Part shown: piece by piece, positions 32,804 to 41,594 of the stretch
Layout of the letters: every line of letters starts with the position of its first letter
How positions within the stretch are numbered: the first letter of the stretch is position 1
NCBI GenBank assembly: GCA_036265385.1
Contig: DATAPD010000054.1
Coordinates: 1-56,116, forward strand
Direction of reading: 5' to 3'
DNA: 56,116 nt
Origin: DATAPD01 sp036265385
GTDB taxonomy: Bacteria > Acidobacteriota > Terriglobia > Terriglobales > Acidobacteriaceae
Notes under the pieces: generated by a model
Databases searched by the model: none
What the model was told of the DNA's origin: nothing
Seen by the model: the letters and a program-made list of their open reading frames with translations, nothing else
Translations under genes and position numbers: made by a program

Positions 32804-33295
32804 ATGGAGTTTTCCAAAACTCACGTTGCGATCGCAGCTGGAACCGGGCTTTTGCTGGTCATCGTGTTTCTAGGATATCTCCATTGGTTGAGCAAGCAGC
32901 CGCCCATCTTGTCGCGGTCAGAAGAACGCGATCCTCTGAATGGGCTTCCGCTGACGATCAAACTGAATCCACTCAGAGACCGGACGATTGAGAAGACGGC
33001 GAACAAGTTCATTCGCGAAATGCGCGATGGAAATTGCAAGGATGTATTAAGCCGCTGGGAGCGGGATTATCGCCGGAAGTACGCGACATTCATCTGCGAG
33101 TCGGAGTCGCAACATCCGCTCACGACTTGGGCGTTGGCAGACCGTGAAGATGCGCCGCCGCTCGTAATCCTTCACTATCGAGGCAACCGTCTCAATACAG
33201 CTGGACAGGACACTACCTACGAAGAGCCCTTCTCAGTGACGTTAGAGAATAAGTCCGGACAACTCGTGGTTACCAAGTACGACGCAATGTATTGA
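32804..33295 (+). CDS. Unknown single-pass membrane protein
   Basis: I do not recognise this protein. It has 163 residues from the ATG at 32804 (an in-frame GTG lies at 32771). It has one N-terminal membrane anchor (VAIAAGTGLLLVIVFLGYLHWL), then a soluble domain with ERTIEKTANKFIREMRDGNC-like character: a helical start containing residues NKFIREMRDGNCKDVLSRW, and a beta-rich end (PPLVILHYRG, YEEPFSVTLENKSGQLVVTKYDAMY). This resembles small extracytoplasmic NTF2-like or DUF4878-like domains, which I cannot confirm. The ribosome-binding site is poor. It is followed by the MFS gene on the same strand after 39 bp. Confidence 0.6.
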   Translation: MEFSKTHVAIAAGTGLLLVIVFLGYLHWLSKQPPILSRSEERDPLNGLPLTIKLNPLRDRTIEKTANKFIREMRDGNCKDVLSRWERDYRRKYATFICESESQHPLTTWALADREDAPPLVILHYRGNRLNTAGQDTTYEEPFSVTLENKSGQLVVTKYDAMY

Positions 33296-33334
33296 GTTCC
33301 CATTCCTATTGCACCTCCATGTAAGAATCGAAGG

Positions 33335-34612
33335 ATGTCTGAGCAATCTGCGCGCGCACACGACGGCTGGCGAAATGTCCGCGCATTCGGCCTGACTTCC
33401 TTCCTCAATGACACCGCCAGCGAAATGGCGTACTGGGTGTTGCCCGCATTTCTGGTGACGCTCGGCGCGGGTCCTGCGCAACTCGGAATTATCGAAGGTA
33501 TTGCGGAGAGTGTCGCATCCATCGCGAAACTCTTCTCCGGAATGCTCGCGGATCGATTCGCGCGACGCAAGCCATTGGTCGTTTCTGGATACGTTGCAGC
33601 CAATGCAGTGAAACCATTGCTGGCGCTGACCACATCGTGGTGGCAAATCCTTGGAATACGTTTCGTAGATCGCTTTGCAAAAGGCGTGCGCGGGACGCCG
33701 CGAGATGTAATGGTCGCGGACTCGGTGGAGAAGGACCGTATCGGCTCCGCGTATGGGCTGATCCAGGCGATGGATTCGGCGGGAGCGATTGTGGGTCCTT
33801 TAGCGGCGTTGATTCTATTGTCGCGCGTAGGGATGCGAGGTGTGTTCTGGGCAGCAGCCGTTCCGGGATTCTTGTGCGTTCTGGTCGCGATCGTTTGGAT
33901 AAAAGAGAGCCAATCGGGAACGAAAGAAGCGCGCGGCCGCGTAGAGCAAGAATCTTCCCGCACAAAGAAAACGATTGCGGAGACGAAAACCGCGGCATCT
34001 GGTCTTCCGGGGAGTTTTTATTTTGTATTGTTCGTGGTGACATTGTTTTCGGTGGGGAATTCCAGCGATATGTTTCTCGTGTTGCGCGCGCAGAATCTAG
34101 GAATCGCGTCAAAATACGCGCCATTGTTAGGACTCGTATTCAACGTCGTATACACGGCGGGTTCGTGGCCCGCGGGCAAGTGGAGCGACAAGTTTTCACG
34201 ACGGGCGATTGCAGCTGCGGGGTATGCGGTTTTCGCAGTCGTGTATCTGGTTTTTGCCTGGGCGCCGTCCACGAGGGCAATCTGGATTGCAATGGCTTTC
34301 TATGGGCTGTTCTATGCGCTGACAAATCCTGTCTTGAAAGCGCTTGTAGTGGATACTGCACCACCTTCGATCAAGGGGCGCGCGTTGGGTTTTTATTTCT
34401 TCGCGACAAGCGTCGCGATGCTTCTGGCCAGTGTCATCACGGGTGAATTGTGGAAACACATGAGTCCAGCGATGCCATTTTACTTTTCATCAGGCATAGC
34501 AATCGTCTCAACGTTCCTGTTGCTCGCTGTGAAAGAGGACAGGAAAAATCCGACGCAAGCTCAAGCGAATCAAGAGGTTGGCGCTGTCGTCGCACGCCGA
34601 CGATTCCAGTAG
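33335..34612 (+). CDS. Major facilitator superfamily transporter
   Basis: A 425-residue inner-membrane protein with about 12 membrane helices in two halves. The first half carries the MFS motif between helices 2 and 3 (GMLADRFARRKPLVVSGY) and an FVDRFAKGVRGTPRD loop typical of a subgroup of bacterial MFS proteins. The central loop is charged (KEARGRVEQESSRTKKTIAETK). The second half repeats the motif (GKWSDKFSRRAIAAAGY). The substrate cannot be told. The 3' end overlaps the convergent VanZ-like gene by 43 bp, with both reading frames intact. Confidence 0.88.
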   Translation: MSEQSARAHDGWRNVRAFGLTSFLNDTASEMAYWVLPAFLVTLGAGPAQLGIIEGIAESVASIAKLFSGMLADRFARRKPLVVSGYVAANAVKPLLALTTSWWQILGIRFVDRFAKGVRGTPRDVMVADSVEKDRIGSAYGLIQAMDSAGAIVGPLAALILLSRVGMRGVFWAAAVPGFLCVLVAIVWIKESQSGTKEARGRVEQESSRTKKTIAETKTAASGLPGSFYFVLFVVTLFSVGNSSDMFLVLRAQNLGIASKYAPLLGLVFNVVYTAGSWPAGKWSDKFSRRAIAAAGYAVFAVVYLVFAWAPSTRAIWIAMAFYGLFYALTNPVLKALVVDTAPPSIKGRALGFYFFATSVAMLLASVITGELWKHMSPAMPFYFSSGIAIVSTFLLLAVKEDRKNPTQAQANQEVGAVVARRRFQ

Positions 34613-35040
34613 AAGAGCAGGCCGAGCACAGCTAAACCCGCGCTGCTATCCAAGATGACGTCATGGAAAGCTCCGGTGCGGGAAGGAATATAGCTCTGGT
34701 GCCACTCATCAAGTGAGGCGACCAAGGCGGTAGTAATCCACGCTGGAAGAGCCCATCGCACAGACCAAGTTTGCAAAAGCGGCCAAGTGGCTCGAAACGC
34801 TCGGAATAACAGCCAACAAAGAATGGCATAGCCGATGACGTGACCGCACTTACGGGCGACACCGTTCCAGAACTGGTATTTAGCGAAATCAAGCGGACCA
34901 AACAGCCACTTCAGAAAAGGATAGATAAAGCGACTGGTGTTGCTCGAGGAAAACGTGTCCGTCGATTCGGCCGCGATGACGAGCACCCAGAGGAGGGCGG
35001 GAATCCATGTCTTCCACAGTGCGGCCCGAGTTGAATTCAA
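34570..35040 (-). CDS. VanZ-like membrane protein
   Basis: VanZ/YfiM-like family: four membrane helices and the conserved motif SLDEWHQSYIPSRTGAFHD, followed by VILDSSAGLAVLGLL. The founding VanZ adds low-level teicoplanin resistance, but most genomic members have no known role. The first helix is WIPALLWVLVIAAES, and the family feature RKCGHVIGYAILCWLL is present. The only usable start is TTG at 35040, giving 156 residues, with no clear ribosome-binding site. It begins 12 bp after the guaB stop, so it is likely read with guaB, and its 3' end overlaps the MFS gene. Confidence 0.8.
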   Translation of the reverse strand: MNSTRAALWKTWIPALLWVLVIAAESTDTFSSSNTSRFIYPFLKWLFGPLDFAKYQFWNGVARKCGHVIGYAILCWLLFRAFRATWPLLQTWSVRWALPAWITTALVASLDEWHQSYIPSRTGAFHDVILDSSAGLAVLGLLFYWNRRRATTAPTS

Positions 35041-35052
35041 GAGTGCTCGCCT

Positions 35053-36561
35053 TTATTCGAGGGCGTAATTCGGCGCCTCGCGAGTGATGATGACGTCGTG
35101 AACGTGGCTTTCTCGCAGGCCCGCGCTGCTGATCCGAACAAAGCGCGCCTTCTGCTGGAGTTCGGGGATTGTTTGGCATCCGCAGTAGCCCATCCCTGAC
35201 TTCAAGCCTCCGACCATCTGGTGCACAATCATGGCGACCGAGCCACGATAAGGCACGCGGCCCTCTATGCCTTCCGGAACGAGCTTGGCGAGGCGGTTCG
35301 ATTCTTCTCCGATCACCGGCATGGCCGTGGATGCATCGCCGTCACTGTTCTGGAAATAACGTTCGCTGGATCCCGCAGCCATCGCACCGAGGGATCCCAT
35401 ACCGCGGTACGACTTGAACGTACGACCTTGATAAAGAATCAACTCGCCGGGACTTTCGTCAGTGCCGGCGAAGAGAGAGCCAATCATCACCGCGGAAGCA
35501 CCAGCCGCAATTGCTTTCGTGATATCGCCAGAGTACTTGATGCCACCATCCGCGACGATCGGAACGCCCGCGTCACGCGTCGCGCGAGAAGCCTCAGCGA
35601 TGGCGGTAATTTGTGGAACGCCGGCTCCGGTAACAACACGGGTGGTACAGATTGATCCAGGACCGATACCGACTTTTATGCCGTCAACGCCGGCCTTCGC
35701 GAGCTCGCAAGCACCGTCGAAAGTGGCGATGTTGCCGGCAATGAGATCCACTTCAGGAAGCTTCGACTTAATGGCCTTAACGGCATCGAGCACCTTGGAA
35801 GAGTGACCATGCGCGCTGTCGATGGCGAGAAGGTCAACTTTGGCTTTGACCAGTTCCTGAGCTCGCTCGAGAAAATCTCCGGTCGCGCCGATTGCGCCGG
35901 CAACACGCAAACGTCCATGAGAGTCCTTGGCGGCGTTGGGATATTTCAGCTTTTTCTGAATGTCTTTTACGGTGATGAGTCCCTTGAGGTTGTACTTGTC
36001 GTCGACGACCAGCAGTTTCTCCACGCGATGCTCGTGAAGAATTTCTTCTGCCTGTTCCAGCGTGGTGCCAACGGGAACCGTGATGAGATTTTCCTTCGTC
36101 ATCACCTTGCTGATCGGAATGTCGAAACGGGTTTCAAAACGAAGATCTCGATTGGTGAGAATTCCGACGAGCTTGCCACTTTTTTGGGTGATCGGAACAC
36201 CGGAGATCTTGTATTTGCGCATGACGTCAAGGGCGTCGGATACCTTGGCATCGGGCTGCATGGTGACAGGATCGACAATCATGCCGCTTTCCGAGCGCTT
36301 TACCTTGTCAACTTCGTTGGCTTGCTGTTCGATCGTAAGGTTGCGATGAATGATGCCGATACCGCCCTGCTGTGCGAGTCCGATCGCCATGTGGGATTCA
36401 GTAACGGTGTCCATGGCGGCACTGATGATCGGGATATTGAGAGCGATATTTCGACTGACATGGGTTTGAGTATTCGCCTGCGCAGGAACAACATCGGAGC
36501 GGGCAGGCGACAGCAACACGTCATCGAAGGTAAGAGCTTCTGGAACTGGAAAATGGATCAT
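35053..36561 (-). CDS. guaB: Inosine-5'-monophosphate dehydrogenase
   Basis: NAD-dependent oxidation of IMP to XMP, the committed step of guanine nucleotide synthesis. From the ATG at 36561 (preferred over a TTG at 36573) the protein has 502 residues: TIM-barrel start FDDVLLSPARSDVVP, the inserted pair of CBS domains (about 90-205), the catalytic loop GPGSICTTR with C305, IVADGGIKYSGD, and the flap region YRGMGSLGAM. The C-terminus is normal, without the SKL-like ends of other families. A candidate promoter lies just upstream. It is divergent from the VWFA-type gene. Confidence 0.97.
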   Translation of the reverse strand: MIHFPVPEALTFDDVLLSPARSDVVPAQANTQTHVSRNIALNIPIISAAMDTVTESHMAIGLAQQGGIGIIHRNLTIEQQANEVDKVKRSESGMIVDPVTMQPDAKVSDALDVMRKYKISGVPITQKSGKLVGILTNRDLRFETRFDIPISKVMTKENLITVPVGTTLEQAEEILHEHRVEKLLVVDDKYNLKGLITVKDIQKKLKYPNAAKDSHGRLRVAGAIGATGDFLERAQELVKAKVDLLAIDSAHGHSSKVLDAVKAIKSKLPEVDLIAGNIATFDGACELAKAGVDGIKVGIGPGSICTTRVVTGAGVPQITAIAEASRATRDAGVPIVADGGIKYSGDITKAIAAGASAVMIGSLFAGTDESPGELILYQGRTFKSYRGMGSLGAMAAGSSERYFQNSDGDASTAMPVIGEESNRLAKLVPEGIEGRVPYRGSVAMIVHQMVGGLKSGMGYCGCQTIPELQQKARFVRISSAGLRESHVHDVIITREAPNYALE

Positions 36562-36585
36562 AAATTCTCTCAAGGAAGAATTTCT

Positions 36586-36615
36586 ATTTTAGAGATGAAG
36601 TGAGAGTTGAGGCAA
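36586..36615 (-). promoter_or_regulatory. Candidate promoter of guaB
   Basis: On the minus strand: -35 TTGCCT (36610-36615), 18-bp spacer, -10 TAAAAT (36586-36591). It would give a short leader of about 20 nt before the guaB ATG. Confidence 0.45.
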
Positions 36616-36733
36616 ATGGAGGGCGGTGGAAGGCGCGGCGGGTTGTGAGTAGTCCTTGAAAGGCTGAAAGAAACGTAATAAAGTCGCGTGACTTGGGATG
36701 CCCTGCCTTTCTTGCGCCGTGGAGGTAGTCAGA

Positions 36734-38482
36734 ATGTCGAAGTTATTTAAGACGTGTGCAGTGATTGCGATCTTCTTAGTTAGCGTGCGTTTGGGCGAGT
36801 TATCGGCCCAACCCCAACAAGCATCCGGAGCGGAGCCACCGGTTCCGACGATCCGCGTAAACACACACTTGGTGCTCGTAGATGTTGTGGTTACTGACAA
36901 GAATGGCAATCGAGTGCAGGGGCTGAAGGCGGAAGATTTTACGATTCAGGAGAAGGGCAAGAATCAGAAGATTTCGGTTTTCACGTCGGCCGCGGAGAAT
37001 AAGTTGGCTGCAGGTCCACAACTTCCACCGGGAATTTATTCAAACAAACCTGAATACCGTTCGCCAGGTGGTCCAGTGGTGGTGATTCTACTGGATGCGG
37101 TCAACACGCCATTCAAAGATCAGGCTTATGCTCGCCAACAAATGCTCGATTTCGTAAAGCAGCAGTACAAGCCAGGACAGAAGATGGCGGTACTAACGCT
37201 AGCGGGATCTCTCGGAGTATTGCAGGATTTTACGCAAGATCCTGACGTGTTACTTCAAGCTTTGAAGAACTATAAGCCGCAGGAGCAGGAGTCGACTGGC
37301 ACAACCATCCCCCGACCACCGAGCACCAGCTCAGACGGCGGCATCAATGTGCAAAACTCGGCCTTCCTGATGGCACAACGAATCCAGGGCTTCCAACAGG
37401 TTCAGGTCGACTACGTTGAAGATCGTCGTATGCAGATGACGCTTGAAGCAATGCGTGGATTAGGAAGGTTTCTGGGTGGCATCCCCGGCAGAAAAAGCGT
37501 CATCTGGGTCACAGCAACCTTTCCGTTCAACTTGATTCCTGAAAACAGAGCAGTCAGTGATGCAGAATTAGCGGAGTCGCTGCCCACAATTTCACAGTTA
37601 GGTTTAGGCACGCGCTCAACTGGCGCCGTTGCGAATACCAATCGAAACCTTCACACCGAAGAAATCCGGCAGGCGGCTGCGCAACTGTCCAGTGCTCAAA
37701 TTGCGATCTATCCCGTGGATGCGCGTGGACTGATTACCGGGATGGAAGGCGGAATGGCAGACCTGCCGGCGCGACGATTTCAGAGTATGGACGACTCGGC
37801 TTTGTCAAAGATCTCCGATGTAACCGCCAGCCAGGAGATCATGAAAGAAATGGCGCGAGAGACCGGCGGCATTGCCTATGTGAATCAGAACGAAATCAAG
37901 AACGGCGTGGCGGTCGCTGTAGATGATTCAAATGCATACTACACGATCGGCTACTACCCGGAAGATAAGAAGTGGGATGGCAAGTATCGGTCAATCAAAG
38001 TGAAGACTAGTCGGGATGGAACGGAAGCGCGATATCGAAAAGGCTATTTCGCGATTGATCCGTCGGAGTTGAAGGACCGAAAACCAGACCAGGAGGTGGG
38101 GGAAGCATTAATGGACCAGACCTCCGCCACGCTCGTGACATTCAGCGCCCAGATCAAGCCGGCAGCGAAGGGAGTGGGAGTCGACTTCCTGATCGATCCA
38201 AAAACGATTTCGGCTGAAGACGCAGGTAGTGGGAAGAAGATCAACATGGTGTTGTACGCGGCAATGTTCTCTCCCGAAGGCAAGATGCTGGGCAACAAAA
38301 GTATGAAGGTGGACCAGACATTCGACGCAGAAACCTACAAAAAAATCCTGCAGCAAGGAATGCTGTTGCATATCGATCTGGACACGGCAGTGGCGCCGAA
38401 TAACGAAGTAAGGCTCGCCGTGCGTGACAACCGCACCGGATACGTTGGTACGCTCTCGGCTCCTGCGGTGATCAAACAGTAG
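36734..38482 (+). CDS. Exported VWFA-related acidobacterial protein
   Basis: Matches in character the VWFA-related acidobacterial domain proteins (TIGR03436-like), a family expanded in Acidobacteriota. The start at 36734 follows GGAGG (36721-36725) with 8-nt spacing and opens a signal peptide (KLFKTCAVIAIFLVSVRLGELSAQ). Residues ~35-80 form a beta domain (VLVDVVVTDKNGNRVQGLKAED), then the von Willebrand A fold (VVILLDAVNTPFKDQAYARQQM, LTLAGSLGVLQDF, IYPVDARGL). The metal-binding DxSxS motif is degenerate (DAVNT). A C-terminal beta-rich domain of ~130 residues follows. Length 582. Function is unknown; adhesion or complex assembly outside the cytoplasm is inferred. Confidence 0.9.
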   Translation: MSKLFKTCAVIAIFLVSVRLGELSAQPQQASGAEPPVPTIRVNTHLVLVDVVVTDKNGNRVQGLKAEDFTIQEKGKNQKISVFTSAAENKLAAGPQLPPGIYSNKPEYRSPGGPVVVILLDAVNTPFKDQAYARQQMLDFVKQQYKPGQKMAVLTLAGSLGVLQDFTQDPDVLLQALKNYKPQEQESTGTTIPRPPSTSSDGGINVQNSAFLMAQRIQGFQQVQVDYVEDRRMQMTLEAMRGLGRFLGGIPGRKSVIWVTATFPFNLIPENRAVSDAELAESLPTISQLGLGTRSTGAVANTNRNLHTEEIRQAAAQLSSAQIAIYPVDARGLITGMEGGMADLPARRFQSMDDSALSKISDVTASQEIMKEMARETGGIAYVNQNEIKNGVAVAVDDSNAYYTIGYYPEDKKWDGKYRSIKVKTSRDGTEARYRKGYFAIDPSELKDRKPDQEVGEALMDQTSATLVTFSAQIKPAAKGVGVDFLIDPKTISAEDAGSGKKINMVLYAAMFSPEGKMLGNKSMKVDQTFDAETYKKILQQGMLLHIDLDTAVAPNNEVRLAVRDNRTGYVGTLSAPAVIKQ

Positions 38483-38493
38483 AGGCGTTGATG

Positions 38494-38527
38494 AACAAAA
38501 AGGCCGCCCATGGGCGGCCTGATCTTT
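38494..38527. terminator. Bidirectional intrinsic terminator
   Basis: AGGCCGCCCATGGGCGGCCT (38501-38520) is a perfect palindrome. A-rich sequence on its left gives a T-run for the minus strand (ending rplQ and the ribosomal protein locus). GATCTTTTT on its right gives a T-run for the plus strand (ending the VWFA gene). It serves both convergent units. Confidence 0.9.
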
Positions 38528-38544
38528 TTAAAAGCTGAAGGGAG

Positions 38545-39042
38545 CTACTCTTTCTTCTCTCCCTCGGATGCAGGTTCGGCGTTTGCCTGGGCCTGAGCTT
38601 CGGCTTCTTCCATCGCCTTGCGAGTCTCTTCGGCTCGCTTGGCACGGATTTCAGCGCGCTTCTGCCGCTTTTCATCGAGGACCTGCTCGCTGCCGAGCAG
38701 TTCGATAAAGGCTTTGTCCGCGCCGTCGCCTTTTTGCCAAGCGCTACGGACGATGCGCAGATAACCACCATTGCGGTCTCCGTAGCGAGGCGCAAGCGTG
38801 TCAAAGAGTTTCTTCACGGCATCGCCGGTCATCAAGTACGAAGCAGCCTGACGGCGGGCGGCGAGGTCTCCGCGCTTGCCGAGTGTGATCATTTTCTCGA
38901 CGTGGGGACGCATCGCTTTGGCCTTCGGTATCGTGGTCTCGATGCGCTCTTCGACGATGAGCGACGTGACCAGATTGCGCAGCAGAGAACGCCGATGGGC
39001 CGTGTTGCGGCCAAGTTTCCATCCTCCAACTTTATGACGCAT
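38545..39042 (-). CDS. rplQ: Ribosomal protein L17
   Basis: Large-subunit protein, last gene of the merged ribosomal protein locus. The core (residues 1-120) is typical: MRHKVGGWKLGRNTAHRRSL, LRNLVTSLIVEERIETTIPKAK and GGYLRIVRSAWQKGDGADKAFIELLG. A charged tail of ~45 residues (Lys/Arg/Glu/Ala-rich) follows and makes it 165 long. The terminator at 38494-38527 lies just after the stop. Confidence 0.97.
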   Translation of the reverse strand: MRHKVGGWKLGRNTAHRRSLLRNLVTSLIVEERIETTIPKAKAMRPHVEKMITLGKRGDLAARRQAASYLMTGDAVKKLFDTLAPRYGDRNGGYLRIVRSAWQKGDGADKAFIELLGSEQVLDEKRQKRAEIRAKRAEETRKAMEEAEAQAQANAEPASEGEKKE

Positions 39043-39051
39043 GAGAAAACT

Positions 39052-39105
39052 CCAGTAGTCAGGAGTCAGTAGTCGGGAGTCACCAACCGACTACTGACAA
39101 CTGCT
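39052..39105. repeat. CAGTAGTCAGGAGTCAG spacer repeat
   Basis: Copies of AGTAGTCAGGAGTC followed by inverted GACTACTGACAACTG, filling the rpoA-rplQ gap. Same family as at 23080-23150. Confidence 0.6.
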
Positions 39106-39107
39106 TT

Positions 39108-40139
39108 TTATAGATCGTTATCACCGTATGCCGATGCGGGCAGTATCTGGTTCGAAGTCGGGCCGGGCACGGCGTTTCCGTGCTCGTCGATCTTCATACC
39201 CAGGCTCAGGCCCATCGACGACAAAATTTCTTTAATCTCGTTCAGCGACTTGCGGCCGAAATTCTTGGTCTTCAGCATTTCGGCTTCGGTCTTCTGAACG
39301 AGCTCGCCGATCGTCTGAATGTTAGCGTTCTTCAGGCAATTGTAACTGCGGACAGAAAGCTCCAATTCTTCGACAGAACGGTTCAGATTTTCGTTCTTGA
39401 TCTCCGGCTTGCGGTCTTCAGTCGAGGACGCAGTTTCGATCTCTTCCTCGAAGTTGATAAAGATGTTCATGTGATCTTTGATTAACTTCGCTGCAAGACC
39501 GAGAGAATCGGCCGGAGTGATCGAGCCGTTCGTCCAGACTTCGAGAGTCAGCTTGTCGTAGTCGGTGATCTGTCCAAGACGAGCCGCCTCAACCGTGTAG
39601 TTGCACTTGCGAACGGGCGAGTGGACGGAATCGATCGGAATGAACCCGAGGCCAAGATCTTCGTCGAAGTTCTTGTCGGCGGAAACGTATCCGCGGCCGC
39701 GCTTGAGGCGCATTTCCATATCAAGCTTGCCGCCTTCGCTAACCGTCGCGATGTAGACATCCTTATCCAGGACTTCGACGTCGGCATCGGCTTCGATCAT
39801 GCCGGAAGTAACAACGCCGGGAGCGTCCGAACGCAGATAGATGGCTTTTGGCGCATCGCCAGCAAGTTTGAAAGGAATTTGCTTCAGATTGAGGATGATG
39901 TCGGTTGCATCTTCGACAACACCAGGGATCGACTGAAACTCGTGAAGAACTCCTTCAATCTTCACAGCAGTGACCGCGGCGCCTTCGATCGAACTCAGCA
40001 GAACGCGACGAAGCGCGTTGCCGATCGTTGTGCCGAATCCGCGCTCGAACGGCTGTGCCCAGAACATCCCATATTTATCGGTAGATGACTGAGCATCGGT
40101 GGCAAGACGTTTTGGTTTTTGGAAACCTTTCCAAAGCAT
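39108..40139 (-). CDS. rpoA: RNA polymerase alpha subunit
   Basis: Scaffold subunit of RNA polymerase. The 343 residues include the N-terminal dimer domain (ERGFGTTIGNALRRVLLSSIEGAA, VEDATDIILNLKQI, RGYVSADKN) and the C-terminal domain that contacts promoters and activators (LELSVRSYNCLKNANIQTIGEL, NFGRKSLNEIKEIL). A short extra tail follows. The gene is in its usual alpha-operon position, 182 bp downstream of rpsD across a repeat-rich spacer, and 65 bp before rplQ. Confidence 0.98.
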   Translation of the reverse strand: MLWKGFQKPKRLATDAQSSTDKYGMFWAQPFERGFGTTIGNALRRVLLSSIEGAAVTAVKIEGVLHEFQSIPGVVEDATDIILNLKQIPFKLAGDAPKAIYLRSDAPGVVTSGMIEADADVEVLDKDVYIATVSEGGKLDMEMRLKRGRGYVSADKNFDEDLGLGFIPIDSVHSPVRKCNYTVEAARLGQITDYDKLTLEVWTNGSITPADSLGLAAKLIKDHMNIFINFEEEIETASSTEDRKPEIKNENLNRSVEELELSVRSYNCLKNANIQTIGELVQKTEAEMLKTKNFGRKSLNEIKEILSSMGLSLGMKIDEHGNAVPGPTSNQILPASAYGDNDL

Positions 40140-40321
40140 TCGTGTTTCTCCTCTCGGCCGTTTGGCTCAATCTCGACTCCCTGAACTGGTCCGAGTGTTC
40201 AGGTTAAGCATCGAGAAAGGCTGTTTTGGCTCGATGGTGGACCGAAAACAAAGTTTCGAGTTTCCGGTTTCGAGTTTCTAGGGTCGGGCGATGTAATTCT
40301 CGAAACTTTAAAACTTGAAAC
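40140..40321. repeat. TTTCGAGTTTC/AAACTTTAAAACTTGAAAC spacer
   Basis: The rpsD-rpoA gap. Its left half shows no clear structure. 40249-40321 consists of GTTTCGAGTTTCCGGTTTCG copies and CTCGAAACTTTAAAACTTGA, inverted relative to each other, so the spacer could fold back. The same words occur at 2029-2060 and 49585-49622. Confidence 0.5.
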
Positions 40322-40951
40322 TTACTTACTGTAAAGCTCAACGATGAGCTGCTCGTTGACGGGCAACTGAATCTCGTCGCGCTTTGGCAATGCCGTGACG
40401 CGCCCCTTGTAATTGTCGCGATCAATCTCCAACCAAGTTGGAGCTGGCTGATGGCTCGCAATATCTTTCGCGTGCTCGAGCATCACGAGTTTGCGGCTAC
40501 CTTCGCGAACAGCGATGTCCTGTCCAACATTGACTTCAAAGGAAGGGATATTGACCTTACGTCCCGCGACCTCGATGTGGCCGTGGCGAACCAACTGACG
40601 CGCCTGGCGACGAGACGTCGCGAGACCCATGCGGAACACCACGTTATCCAACCGGCGCTCGAGCTGCTGCAGAAGCTTTTCACCGGTGACGCCTCGGGAG
40701 CGAGCGGCCTTCTCGAAATAGTTTCGGAACTGGCCTTCCTGGGTGAAATAAATCCGTTTTGCTTTCTGCTTTTCGCGCAGTTGCAGACCGTAGCCAACGA
40801 TTTTGGCCTTACGATCTTTCCCATGTTGTCCGGGAGCAAAGTTGCGCTTTTCGATGGGACACTTATCGGAAAAACATTTCGTGCCTTTCAGGAAGAGCTT
40901 TATGCCTTCACGACGGCACAGACGACAAACTGCATCAGTGTAACGGGCCAA
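40322..40951 (-). CDS. rpsD: Ribosomal protein S4
   Basis: Primary 16S rRNA-binding protein, 209 residues. The N-terminus keeps the four-cysteine zinc form: CRLC and later KCFSDKC. The S4 RNA-binding domain is clear (RLDNVVFRMGLATSRRQARQLVRHGHIEVAGRKV). Length is normal. The usual alpha-operon position, between rpsK and rpoA. In other bacteria S4 represses this operon by binding its own mRNA; no matching leader was identified here. Confidence 0.98.
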   Translation of the reverse strand: MARYTDAVCRLCRREGIKLFLKGTKCFSDKCPIEKRNFAPGQHGKDRKAKIVGYGLQLREKQKAKRIYFTQEGQFRNYFEKAARSRGVTGEKLLQQLERRLDNVVFRMGLATSRRQARQLVRHGHIEVAGRKVNIPSFEVNVGQDIAVREGSRKLVMLEHAKDIASHQPAPTWLEIDRDNYKGRVTALPKRDEIQLPVNEQLIVELYSK

Positions 40952-41079
40952 GTTGTTCTCCTTGTTAGATGACCGGTTTACAGGTTTGGCTTCACCCTTC
41001 GTCCCGGACGTTTAAACGCACTCGCTGGTCAGTGGTCGCTAGTCGTTAGCATGGCCAAGATCAGCGAGAAACACCTTGC

Positions 41080-41514
41080 TCACACTCTTCGACGCTTCGG
41101 CGGACGGCAGCCGTTGTGCGGAATCGGCGTAAAGTCCTTGATGGAGCGGACTTCGATGCCAGCCGCAGCTAAAGCGCGGATGGCCGACTCGCGACCAGAC
41201 CCCGGGCCGCTGACACGCACATCGACGCTGCGGACGCCATGATCTCGCGCCATATTCGCGGCATTCGAGGCCGCCTGCTGCGCAGCGAATGGCGTTCCCT
41301 TCCGCGAGCCGCGGAATCCGAGAGAGCCAGAGCTCTTCCACGAGATCACGTTGCCGGACGGATCCGAGATCGTCACGATCGTGTTGTTGAAGGACGCCTG
41401 AATATGCACGAGCCCATGGGGGACGTGCTTGCGCTCCTTCTTCTTAAAAGTTTTTTTCTTGCCCTTTTTGTCGGGCGCGCCTGCTCCGGCTGCCGCAGCT
41501 GCTGGTTTCGCCAT
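41080..41514 (-). CDS. rpsK: Ribosomal protein S11
   Basis: Small-subunit platform protein. The conserved core is HVPHGLVHIQASFNNTIVTI, SSGSLGFRGSRKGTPFAAQ, and the end FTPIPHNGCRPPKRRRV. An N-terminal Ala/Gly/Lys-rich extension (AKPAAAAAGAGAPDKKGKKK) makes it 144 long instead of about 130. No Shine-Dalgarno sequence precedes the ATG; a CTGAGAA repeat array lies there. Confidence 0.98.
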   Translation of the reverse strand: MAKPAAAAAGAGAPDKKGKKKTFKKKERKHVPHGLVHIQASFNNTIVTISDPSGNVISWKSSGSLGFRGSRKGTPFAAQQAASNAANMARDHGVRSVDVRVSGPGSGRESAIRALAAAGIEVRSIKDFTPIPHNGCRPPKRRRV

Positions 41515-41518
41515 AACG

Positions 41519-41575
41519 ATCAGTTCTCAGTTCTCAGTTCTCAGCTGTACCGTTTCAGTTCTTAGTGCTCTGAAC
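41519..41575. repeat. CAGTTCTCAG repeat before rpsK
   Basis: Copies of CAGTTCTCAG, that is CTGAGAACTG on the coding strand, end 6 nt before the rpsK ATG, where a ribosome-binding site is expected. Confidence 0.65.
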
Positions 41576-41594
41576 CGATACTGGGAACTGGATT

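Noticed and set aside
41515..41580. Small CRISPR-like or VNTR array before rpsK
   Set aside because: The units are 10 bp, degenerate and without spacers. It is a simple low-complexity repeat.
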